Below are positions 1 to 5,100 of a stretch of DNA of 5,100 bases, piece by piece. The notes beneath the pieces were generated by a model. It saw only the letters and a program-made list of their open reading frames with translations. It searched no databases and was not told where the DNA came from. This DNA is from Promethearchaeota archaeon. GTDB lineage: Archaea > Asgardarchaeota > Lokiarchaeia > Sigynarchaeales > SOKP01. The stretch spans positions 1-5,100 of the forward strand of contig JAEOUI010000082.1 in the NCBI GenBank assembly GCA_016839425.1. The letters are read 5' to 3'. Position 1 is the stretch's first letter. Every line of letters starts with the position of its first letter. The translations under genes were made by a program, and so were the position numbers.

Positions 1-1
1 A

Positions 2-934
2 GAATTTATAAAGAACGAGAAGAATGTAATCGATCCTGAAGTCGTGTATTCCATTTCAATATCTTATGATTACAAGGAATACAGTTGGACTGATTTATTT
101 TCCATGTTTTTAACTAAACCTGGTGTGGAGAAAACAACAGCCATGATAGTTGGATGCTGGGAAGAAAGTCGTCGAGCGCCTACTCAGATCGTAGAAGCAT
201 TAGTTGCTGCGAAAAATTTGTTGCCGGAAATGCGAGCAATTTTTTTTGGAGATTTAACCTACGAAGACAATGAGTTATCGTGGATAAATCAACCCGATCT
301 CACTCCTATTTTAAAAGCCTTTCCGAATCTTGAATATTTTGCGATTCGAGGTAGTAACGGACTTTCGCTTGCGGGAATCGACCATGAGAAGTTAAAAACC
401 CTCATCATACAGTCGGCAGGCTTGGATCGTTCGGTCGTTGCCCAAATAACGAAAGGAAGATTACCCGCTTTAGAACATTTGGAATTATATCTTGGATGTG
501 TACGACAAGGAGCAAATACTACATCAAACGATTTTAAGGAATTGTTTTTGGGAGATTTATTTCCAAACTTAAAGTATCTTGGCTTGAGAAATAGCGTAAT
601 TGCTGATAAATTAGCAGAACTCATTGCGAATGCTCCTATATTAAATATAATTGAGACATTAGACTTTTCGCTTGGAACTTTATCTGACAAAGGATTGGAA
701 CCATTATTAAATAGTCCTTTGATGAAAAATTTGAAAAAATTGAATATATATCACCATTTCTGTTCAAACAAGTTGCTCCAATGTTTGCATCAAATAGCAA
801 AAAATAATGGAATAGATGTTGATTTCAGTGATAAACTTCTGAAAGAACGCGTTAAATTTAATGACGAAGATGATGATTGGGACGATGATGAAGATGATGA
901 CGAGGATTATCGTTATGTCGCTTATGTTGAATAG
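2..934 (+). CDS. STM4015-like leucine-rich-repeat protein, copy A (5' end outside window)
   Basis: Open reading frame continuing leftward past the window edge and ending at TAG 932-934; 310 residues are visible. A GTG at 44 could be read as a start, but the frame is open to base 2, and the residues before it (EFIKNEKNVIDPEVVY) align with residues 21-36 of the downstream paralogue. About 20 N-terminal residues therefore lie outside the window. The body is a run of degenerate LRR units, for example LPALEHLELYLG, FPNLKYLGLRNS, IETLDFSLGTL and LKKLNIYHH, with no signal peptide or membrane segment in the visible part, so a cytoplasmic LRR solenoid is inferred. The C-terminus is a very acidic linker (DDDWDDDEDDDED, within 863-907) followed by YRYVAYVE. 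By eye about half the residues match the copy at 1047-1997. Assigned from memory to the STM4015 family, whose function I do not know. A role as substrate or docking partner of the downstream enzymes is inference. Family call fairly sure; function unknown. Confidence 0.85.
   Translation, partial: EFIKNEKNVIDPEVVYSISISYDYKEYSWTDLFSMFLTKPGVEKTTAMIVGCWEESRRAPTQIVEALVAAKNLLPEMRAIFFGDLTYEDNELSWINQPDLTPILKAFPNLEYFAIRGSNGLSLAGIDHEKLKTLIIQSAGLDRSVVAQITKGRLPALEHLELYLGCVRQGANTTSNDFKELFLGDLFPNLKYLGLRNSVIADKLAELIANAPILNIIETLDFSLGTLSDKGLEPLLNSPLMKNLKKLNIYHHFCSNKLLQCLHQIAKNNGIDVDFSDKLLKERVKFNDEDDDWDDDEDDDEDYRYVAYVE
863..907 (+). other. Acidic low-complexity codon block (Asp/Glu linker)
   Basis: Fifteen consecutive codons of copy A, fourteen of them GAY or GAR, with a single Trp (TGG 878-880) in the middle. 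The GAT/GAC/GAA mixture is a purine-rich near-repeat and could expand or contract by slippage. It separates the LRR fold from the last eight residues (YRYVAYVE). The paralogue has a Glu-rich counterpart of different sequence and length (EEGQGEEEDPEE), so acidity is kept while sequence is not. This is what a flexible charged spacer would look like. Confidence 0.8.
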
Positions 935-1030
935 TTCCACTTTTTCGTGAATTTTAAATTCTTTTATCCAAACTTTTATATGATTGTTCTTTTTCTTTCT
1001 AAAATAATAAAATTTACCAATTTAATAGAT

Positions 1031-1036
1031 TGGAGG
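1031..1036 (+). promoter_or_regulatory. Ribosome binding site fixing the TTG start of copy B
   Basis: TGGAGG, with GGAGG at 1032-1036, lies 10 nt before TTG 1047-1049. An ATG at 1037-1039 touches the site directly, too close for initiation, and opens only a six-codon ORF (MKRFDK). The next in-frame alternatives inside copy B are GTG codons lacking a comparable site and would remove the MTNDEHLQNF N-terminus. Confidence 0.75.
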
Positions 1037-1046
1037 ATGAAACGAT

Positions 1047-1997
1047 TTGACAAATGATGAGCATCTTCAAAATTTCGATGGCAAAGTCGTGGTAGATTTT
1101 TTCGAGGATTTTGTAGAGAAGAAGAAGGATGTAATCGATCAAAATGTTGTATATAGGATATCGATGCCATATCAAGACGAAGAGAAGTATAACTGGAACG
1201 ACTTGTTTTCAATGTTTATAAACGCTCCGGGATCGGAGACCACAACGGCTTTAATAGTTGGTATGTGGGGTGGTTGGGAAGATATGACCGATATGGCTCC
1301 TGACAATGTCGTGGAGGCACTTGTTGCCGTCAGGGATAAACTTTCTAGCTTAAAATCGTTATTTTTTGGCGATATCATAATCGAAGAATGCGAAGTCTCG
1401 TGGTTAATTCAGACAGACCTCACTCCCATTCTTAAAGCTTATCCAAACCTGGAATATTTCGCCATTAGAGGAAGCAACGAGCTTTCGCTCGAGGGTATCG
1501 CTTCTGAAAACCTGAAAACCTTAATATTACAGAGTGGTGGCTTGGATCGAGAAATAGTGCAGCAGGTTCTTAATGCCAAGCTTCCCAACTTGGAACACCT
1601 CGAGTTATGGCTTGGGAGTCAATACTACGGTGAAATTAGCACCGTAGACGATTTCAAGGAATTAATAGTGGGTAATCTGTTTCCTAATTTAAAATATTTG
1701 GGTTTGCGAAACAGTGAGATTACTGACGACTTGGCAAAAGCACTAGCTACTTCTCCCCTTTTAGAAAGGATTGAAATATTAGATTTCTCCTATGGAACAT
1801 TAGGAGACAAGGGTGCTGAAGCCTTGCTCAACAGCCCATTAATAAAGAATCTAAAGGAATTAGACTTGCATTGGCATTATTGTTCGGACGAGATGATGGG
1901 AAAGTTTGGCTTAGTAGAAGGACTTATTATAGACTTAGAAGAAGGACAAGGTGAAGAAGAAGACCCAGAAGAACGATATATTGTAATGAGCGAGTAA
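1047..1997 (+). CDS. STM4015-like leucine-rich-repeat protein, copy B
   Basis: Complete 316-residue protein from TTG 1047, chosen for the GGAGG 10 nt upstream, to TAA 1995-1997. The N-terminus (MTNDEHLQNFDGKVVVDF) and the following segment with NWNDLFSMF (about residues 49-57) and TTTALIVGMWG (65-75) are typical of the STM4015 family as I recall it. LRR-like units follow: LTPILKAYPNLEYFAIRGSN (125-144), ENLKTLILQSGGL (154-166), LPNLEHLELWLG (179-190), FPNLKYLGLRNSEI (212-225), RIEILDFSYGTLGDKGAEAL (241-260) and LKELDLHWHYC (269-279). The tail is acidic (IDLEEGQGEEEDPEE, 295-309) and ends RYIVMSE, paralleling RYVAYVE of copy A. No signal peptide or transmembrane helix is seen. It is a tandem duplicate of the upstream gene, 112 nt after it, and the two 3' flanks also share TTYCACTTTTY. 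Molecular function unknown; a substrate or scaffold role for the downstream ATP-grasp, hydrolase and radical SAM proteins is inferred from linkage. Confidence 0.88.
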   Translation: MTNDEHLQNFDGKVVVDFFEDFVEKKKDVIDQNVVYRISMPYQDEEKYNWNDLFSMFINAPGSETTTALIVGMWGGWEDMTDMAPDNVVEALVAVRDKLSSLKSLFFGDIIIEECEVSWLIQTDLTPILKAYPNLEYFAIRGSNELSLEGIASENLKTLILQSGGLDREIVQQVLNAKLPNLEHLELWLGSQYYGEISTVDDFKELIVGNLFPNLKYLGLRNSEITDDLAKALATSPLLERIEILDFSYGTLGDKGAEALLNSPLIKNLKELDLHWHYCSDEMMGKFGLVEGLIIDLEEGQGEEEDPEERYIVMSE

Positions 1998-2061
1998 TGT
2001 TTCACTTTTCTGCCAATTAATTTTTTATTATTAAATTCATGTATTTATAAAATAAAAACAT

Positions 2062-2099
2062 AGAAGGAGAAAAAAAATTTCATGGTATTCAGTGAATAA
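2062..2099 (+). CDS. Possible five-codon leader ORF (MVFSE) with strong ribosome site
   Basis: AGAAGGAGA at 2062-2070 is the best Shine-Dalgarno match in the 1998-2178 gap, yet it lies 109 nt before the next annotated start. Twelve nucleotides beyond its GGAG is ATG 2082-2084, opening ATG GTA TTC AGT GAA TAA (2082-2099), translated MVFSE. The reading frame resembles the end of copy B: the in-frame NFMVFSE-stop parallels RYIVMSE-stop. It could be a leader peptide, the collapsed remnant of a third LRR paralogue with its ribosome site kept, or chance. The 5' arm of the hairpin at 2086-2132 lies inside this ORF, so a ribosome here would prevent the hairpin from folding. The coordinates include the ribosome site. 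Confidence 0.3.
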
Positions 2100-2141
2100 A
2101 CAATTCAAGGAACCCAAATCGCACTGAGAATATTTTTTTTT
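2086..2141 (+). terminator. Candidate intrinsic terminator / attenuator before the ATP-grasp gene
   Basis: TATTCAGTG (2086-2094) can pair with CACTG and AATA of CACTGAGAATA (2122-2132), leaving a 2-nt AG bulge. This gives about nine base pairs around a 27-nt loop, immediately followed by nine Ts (2133-2141). A stem with an adjoining U-tract is the form of a Rho-independent terminator, but the long loop, bulge and AU-rich base make it weak. It lies between the LRR genes and the enzyme genes, so partial termination would lower enzyme expression relative to the LRR proteins. Overlap of the 5' arm with the MVFSE ORF suggests translation-dependent antitermination, which is inference only. Confidence 0.4.
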
Positions 2142-2178
2142 ATTACACCATTTTTTAATTTATATTTGTACAGAAACA

Positions 2179-3357
2179 ATGTCCCGTTTAGAGAAGAATA
2201 TTAAAAATTTAAATGTCCAAGATGGAATCGTCATAATTGGGAATCCAAAAGGATGGAGAGTGAATTACTTTCAAAAAGCTTTGACTCAATTGGGACTTCC
2301 TCTTGCGACGGTCGTGAATTATAAAGCCTTGATTAAAAAAGAAGTACATTTATCAGAATATATTCGAAAAGGAACAATAGTTAGGATAGAATCTCCAGAC
2401 CAAGATTTTGAAGTAGAAAAATTATTGTTGGGACTTGGAGCGCCTCTCATTGAAAATTACTATAATCGTCTAACTATTGAAGAAATTATATCATTAAAAT
2501 TTGATTTAGGAAGGATTTTACCTCAACGCCAGTGGTATTTGGGATTTTGTAGTTTGCTTGAAACGATTCAACAACAGTTAAAAGATTGCGAACAACATCG
2601 CTTGCTTAATGATCCCTCCGATATTTGTTTAATGTTTGATAAATGCAATTGTTACAAAAAATTATCAGAACACGAGATAAAAATGCCTGTATCCTTAGAT
2701 CCCGTGAATTCATACGAAGAACTTCTGGAAAAAATGGATGAAAAGGGCTTAAATAGAGCGTTTATCAAATTATCTAATGGGTCAAGTGCTTCTGGTGTCG
2801 TTGCGTATAGACGGACGGGAACTAAAGAAATGGCAGTGACTACTTCTGAAATGGTTCGAAATGGAGATTCCTTGAAGTTTTACAATTCAAAACGAATGCA
2901 AGTATATACAGAAACAACTGACATAAGGGATCTTGTTAATTTTATCTGTAGTAATAAAGCACACGCTGAAGAATGGTTGCCGAAAGCGGGAATAAAAAAC
3001 CATCTGTTCGATTTACGAGTGGTGGTCATTGATGGAAAAGCAGGGCATATCGTTACTCGCCTGAGTCGAAATCCCATGACGAATCTTCATCTTTCCAACA
3101 AACGGGGGCGATTCGAGGATGTTTTAAAAATATTAGGAAGCGATAAATGGGCTTCTGCTCTTAAGACTTGCGAAAAGGCAATTTCGTGTTTTCCAAAATC
3201 GTTTTATGCTGGGGTAGACCTTCTGATTACTGCTGGCTTTAGGGATCACGCCGTAATTGAGATGAACGCTTTTGGAGACCTGTTAATAGATCCAACTACT
3301 GATACTGTCATACCTTACATCCAAGAAATAAAAAAATTATACCAAATGGAGTATTAA
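2179..3357 (+). CDS. STM4014-like protein with ATP-grasp features
   Basis: 392 residues, ATG 2179 to TAA 3355-3357. The in-frame stop at 2125 and absence of other ATG/GTG/TTG codons before 2179 support this start, although no Shine-Dalgarno sequence precedes it. An opening nucleotide-fold-like strand and loop (IVIIGNPKGWRVNYFQ, about residues 17-32) is followed by ATP-grasp-like elements: DKCNCYKKLSEHEIKMP (154-170), the lysine and glycine/serine-rich loop FIKLSNGSSASGV (195-207), DLRVVVIDG (278-286) with TRLSRNPMTNLHLSNKRG (293-310), and GVD (345-347) followed by VIEMNAFGDLL (359-369). Glu361 and Asn363 occupy the place of the usual Mg-ATP ligands. ATP-grasp enzymes typically activate a carboxylate as an acyl-phosphate and join it to an amine or similar nucleophile. 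The substrate here is unknown; the LRR protein tail is my candidate. The stop is 2 nt before the next gene's GTG, so the two are co-translated. Family call is from remembered motifs. Confidence 0.82.
   Translation: MSRLEKNIKNLNVQDGIVIIGNPKGWRVNYFQKALTQLGLPLATVVNYKALIKKEVHLSEYIRKGTIVRIESPDQDFEVEKLLLGLGAPLIENYYNRLTIEEIISLKFDLGRILPQRQWYLGFCSLLETIQQQLKDCEQHRLLNDPSDICLMFDKCNCYKKLSEHEIKMPVSLDPVNSYEELLEKMDEKGLNRAFIKLSNGSSASGVVAYRRTGTKEMAVTTSEMVRNGDSLKFYNSKRMQVYTETTDIRDLVNFICSNKAHAEEWLPKAGIKNHLFDLRVVVIDGKAGHIVTRLSRNPMTNLHLSNKRGRFEDVLKILGSDKWASALKTCEKAISCFPKSFYAGVDLLITAGFRDHAVIEMNAFGDLLIDPTTDTVIPYIQEIKKLYQMEY
3348..3351 (+). promoter_or_regulatory. Ribosome binding site inside the STM4014-like gene, for the GTG start
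   Basis: GGAG lies within the last codons of the ATP-grasp-like gene (Met-Glu-Tyr-stop), 8 nt before GTG 3360-3362. The in-frame ATG at 3381 has no comparable site upstream, so the GTG is preferred. Placement inside the preceding gene indicates coupled translation. Confidence 0.65.
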
Positions 3358-3359
3358 TC

Positions 3360-4172
3360 GTGATAAACGCTAACGAAATAATGGGATTATATGATGTATT
3401 ATTCGTGACTTTAGATAGCTTGCGTTACGATGTTGCCTGTAATTGCTTAAAAAAGGGTAAAACCCCTTACCTCGAACGGTTACTCCCAAAAACTCAATGG
3501 GAGAAAAGACATACTCCGGGTAATTACACATTTCCTGCACATCTTTCGTTTTTCTCGGGATTTTTTCCAACTCCTGAAAATCAACCCAAAGCTTCTCGAC
3601 TGTTTGCCGTGAAGTTTCCCCAAAATGACACGATAAATTCGAAAACATTTGTATTCGATGCACCAAATATTGTAAAAGGTTTCGAAAAACAGGGATATCA
3701 CACTATTTGTGTGGGTGGTGTTGGATTTTTTAACAAGAGCAATTATCTTGGTAATATCCTTCCAGGTTTCTTTCTCGAAAGTCATTGGAAACCACCCTTA
3801 GGAACAACAAGTCGAACATCAACTGAAAAACAAGTTGATGTTGCAATTAAGCGCTTGAATTCTCTTGACTCTTCCAAGAGAGTATTTATTTTTCTTAATG
3901 TTTCTGCTACTCACAGACCAAGCCATATTTTCCTTAAGAGTGCGAAACGAGACTCTATTGAAACGCAAGAAGCTGCCTTGGAATATGCGGACTTCCACCT
4001 TCAGAGACTTTTTGAGTTTATGCGAAAGAGAGCACCCACGCTCGTTATTATTTGTTCGGATCACGGGGAAGCTTTTGGTGAGGACGGGTATTTTGGTCAC
4101 AGACTTTCCCATCCTGTCGTATGGGAGGTACCATACGCAGAATTCGTTATAGGAGAGGGTTTGAAAGATTGA
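3360..4172 (+). CDS. STM4013-like alkaline-phosphatase-superfamily hydrolase
   Basis: 270 residues from GTG 3360 to TGA 4170-4172. Superfamily landmarks appear in order: LFVTLDSLRYD (about residues 14-24), with Asp19 a likely metal ligand; the nucleophile region TPGNYTFPAHLSFFSGF (52-68); ATHRP (183-187), with His185 a candidate ligand; and SDHGEAFGEDGYFGHR (233-248), with Asp234, His235 and His247 as likely metal ligands. Relatives are often labelled sulfatases, but the Cys/Ser-x-Pro-x-Arg formylglycine signature is absent. The TFPAH segment instead resembles the Thr-Phe-Pro-Asn-His nucleophile motif of nucleotide pyrophosphatases/phosphodiesterases, making Thr57 the probable nucleophile. 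A two-metal phosphodiester or phosphate-ester hydrolase is therefore more likely than a sulfatase. No signal peptide is seen, so a cytoplasmic location is expected, unlike many family members. It starts 2 nt after the STM4014-like gene and overlaps the radical SAM gene by 4 nt. Substrate unknown. Confidence 0.85.
   Translation: MINANEIMGLYDVLFVTLDSLRYDVACNCLKKGKTPYLERLLPKTQWEKRHTPGNYTFPAHLSFFSGFFPTPENQPKASRLFAVKFPQNDTINSKTFVFDAPNIVKGFEKQGYHTICVGGVGFFNKSNYLGNILPGFFLESHWKPPLGTTSRTSTEKQVDVAIKRLNSLDSSKRVFIFLNVSATHRPSHIFLKSAKRDSIETQEAALEYADFHLQRLFEFMRKRAPTLVIICSDHGEAFGEDGYFGHRLSHPVVWEVPYAEFVIGEGLKD
4151..4159 (+). promoter_or_regulatory. Ribosome binding site for the overlapping TTG start
   Basis: AGGAGAGGG lies in the 3' end of the hydrolase gene. 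Its GAGGG part ends 9 nt before TTG 4169-4171. The later in-frame GTG 4187 and ATG 4193 lack a site. TTGA at 4169-4172 serves as start of one gene and contains the stop of the other, a translational-coupling arrangement. Confidence 0.65.
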
Positions 4173-5100
4173 ATCAAACATCTGATGTGAATATGATAGA
4201 AGAATTATTCGTAAATGATCCCTTCAAGTCCTACGCTTACGCTTATCCTCATAAAACGACCTATAGGACTTTTTCCCCCCCTCTTCACTTACAAGATCTA
4301 TGGTCAAAAGAGAGAAAAGACGCCTTATTCCTATATTTTCACATCCCCTTTTGTGAAATTAAATGTTCCTATTGCAATCTATTTAGCACTTCTAAAAAAA
4401 TAAAAGGGCTCGTTTCGGGCTATTTAGATACGCTGCGTCGTCAATCAGAAATTACGATGGATGTTTTAAAAAATGCTAAGATTGCTACGATGGCTATTGG
4501 TGGTGGCACTCCAACTCTCATGTCGCCTTCTCAATTAAATCAGTTATTCGACATTGCTGAAGAGATTTTCAAAATAGATCCCTTAAAAGTGCCCATATCG
4601 GTCGAAACATCTCCTAAAACAATAAATCCCGAAAAGATTTCTATTTTAAAAGAGAGAGGTGTGGAGAGAATTAGCATCGGCGTTCAGACTTTCGACGAGA
4701 CTGAAATTCAAACACTTGGGCGCCTGCAATCGAAAGAGCAACTTTTAAATGTCCTAGATTTGATAAAATCCCACGATTTAAATCGATTAAACATCGATTT
4801 GATATATGGTATTCCTGATCAAACATTAAGTTCTTTTGAGCAATCAATTAAGAAAGCATTGGCATATCATCCCGAAGAAATTTATCTCTATCCACTTTAC
4901 ATCAGACCCTTAACTCTGTTAGGGGATAAAAATAACACTTATGAGGATAAAAGAATCTTATATTATCGTAGGGGTCGACAAATCCTCTTGGAACACGGAT
5001 ATGTGCAGCATTCAATGAGGATGTTTCGATCAGAAGCAAAAGAGCTCCCTTCTTGTTCAAATTACTCTTGCCAAGAGGATGGGATGATCGGAATGGGATG
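4169..5100 (+). CDS. STM4012-like radical SAM protein, HemW-related (3' end outside window)
   Basis: Frame open from TTG 4169 to the right edge with no stop; 310 residues are visible. DPFKSYAYAYPHKT (about residues 17-30) is the N-terminal signature I associate with STM4012. The iron-sulfur cluster motif is CEIKCSYC (62-69), a CxxxCxxC binding [4Fe-4S] and S-adenosylmethionine. GGGTPT (111-116), VETSPKTI (145-152), SIGVQTFD (169-176) and DLIYGIPDQT (210-219) are the SAM-binding and barrel motifs shared with HemW/coproporphyrinogen-dehydrogenase-like proteins. NYSCQEDGMIGMG (298-310), at the edge, matches the region that follows in HemW. It should generate a 5'-deoxyadenosyl radical in the cytoplasm. 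A heme role is unlikely given its neighbours and the lack of other heme genes; peptide or protein modification is inferred. It overlaps the hydrolase stop by 4 nt. The missing part should be about a quarter of the protein if it has the usual family length of roughly 430 residues. Confidence 0.88.
   Translation, partial: MNQTSDVNMIEELFVNDPFKSYAYAYPHKTTYRTFSPPLHLQDLWSKERKDALFLYFHIPFCEIKCSYCNLFSTSKKIKGLVSGYLDTLRRQSEITMDVLKNAKIATMAIGGGTPTLMSPSQLNQLFDIAEEIFKIDPLKVPISVETSPKTINPEKISILKERGVERISIGVQTFDETEIQTLGRLQSKEQLLNVLDLIKSHDLNRLNIDLIYGIPDQTLSSFEQSIKKALAYHPEEIYLYPLYIRPLTLLGDKNNTYEDKRILYYRRGRQILLEHGYVQHSMRMFRSEAKELPSCSNYSCQEDGMIGMG

Larger units (their letters stand above)
1998..2178 (+). other. 181-nt gene-free leader between LRR genes and enzyme genes
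   Basis: The longest gap in an otherwise compact cluster. In order it holds the TTTCACTTTTCT flank shared with copy A; an all-A/T-rich imperfect hairpin (ATGTATTTAT 2039-2048 with ATAAAAACAT 2052-2061, one mismatch, AAA loop) just before the AGAAGGAGA site; the MVFSE ORF; the stem plus T-tract; and then an A/T-rich stretch without a clear ribosome site before ATG 2179. No convincing -35/-10 pair with normal spacing was seen. Confidence 0.5.

Noticed and set aside
289..690. 133-residue minus-strand ORF opposite copy A
   Set aside because: Lies wholly antisense to a conserved LRR gene, low-complexity-like composition, no ribosome site or family resemblance; a shadow frame. The other minus-strand ORFs (976-1212, 1172-1378, 2880-3077, 3370-3666, 3480-3785, 3819-4181) were rejected for the same reason.
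949..961. GAATTTTAAATTC palindrome after copy A as a terminator
   Set aside because: Six A/T-rich pairs with a one-base centre cannot form a proper hairpin loop, and no clean T-tract follows directly.
984..1013. TTGTTC, 18 nt, TAAAAT as a promoter for copy B
   Set aside because: The -35 half matches only three of six positions and the region is so A/T-rich that -10-like hexamers are expected by chance.
1047..1052. Perfect TTGACA, a -35 consensus
   Set aside because: It is the start codon plus second codon of copy B, and no matching -10 at 16-18 nt was seen downstream.
1037..1057. Six-codon ORF MKRFDK before copy B
   Set aside because: Its ATG abuts the GGAGG with almost no spacing, so initiation is unlikely; the TTG at 1047 has ideal spacing.
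3865..4403. Plus-strand ORFs at 3865-4152 and 4215-4403
   Set aside because: Out-of-frame readings of the hydrolase and radical SAM genes, whose own frames carry the SDHG and CxxxCxxC motifs.
4169..5100. Genuine HemW or oxygen-independent coproporphyrinogen dehydrogenase
   Set aside because: The core motifs are HemW-like, but the N-terminal DPFKSYAYAYPHKT extension and the STM4013/4014/4015-type neighbours point to the STM4012 branch; no heme genes are nearby.

Overview
The window is A+T-rich, tightly packed bacterial DNA with every gene on the + strand. Purine-rich Shine-Dalgarno sites (GGAGG, GGAG, AGGAG) combined with TTG and GTG start codons fit a low-GC bacterium such as a Bacillota member or a spirochaete. 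Nothing in the window fixes the taxon. There are no RNA genes, transposases, CRISPR arrays or phage genes.

Layout: (1) 2-934, the 3' part of a leucine-rich-repeat (LRR) protein gene of the STM4015 type, cut by the left edge. (2) 1047-1997, a complete tandem paralogue of it, from a TTG start. (3) 1998-2178, a gene-free leader holding a strong ribosome site, a five-codon ORF (MVFSE) and a hairpin followed by nine Ts, together resembling an attenuator. (4) 2179-3357, an ATP-grasp-like protein of the STM4014 type. (5) 3360-4172, an alkaline-phosphatase-superfamily hydrolase of the STM4013 type. (6) 4169 to the right edge, a HemW-like radical SAM protein of the STM4012 type, missing its C-terminus. 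A second radical SAM gene (STM4011 type) is the expected next gene beyond the window; this is a prediction from cluster order, not something visible here.

The gene order matches the conserved but, to my knowledge, functionally uncharacterised Salmonella STM4015-4014-4013-4012-(4011) cluster, recognised from memory of family motifs rather than by a search. The last three genes are tightly coupled: a 2-nt gap, then a 4-nt stop/start overlap. The enzyme set (ATP-grasp, metal-dependent phospho- or sulfo-hydrolase, radical SAM) resembles a protein- or peptide-modification pathway. The two LRR proteins differ most in their acidic tails, yet both end in Arg-Tyr-(Val/Ile)-x-x-x-Glu-stop. My main hypothesis is that this C-terminal peptide is the modified or recognised part and the LRR body is a docking or leader domain. 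The duplication would then give one enzyme set two substrates.
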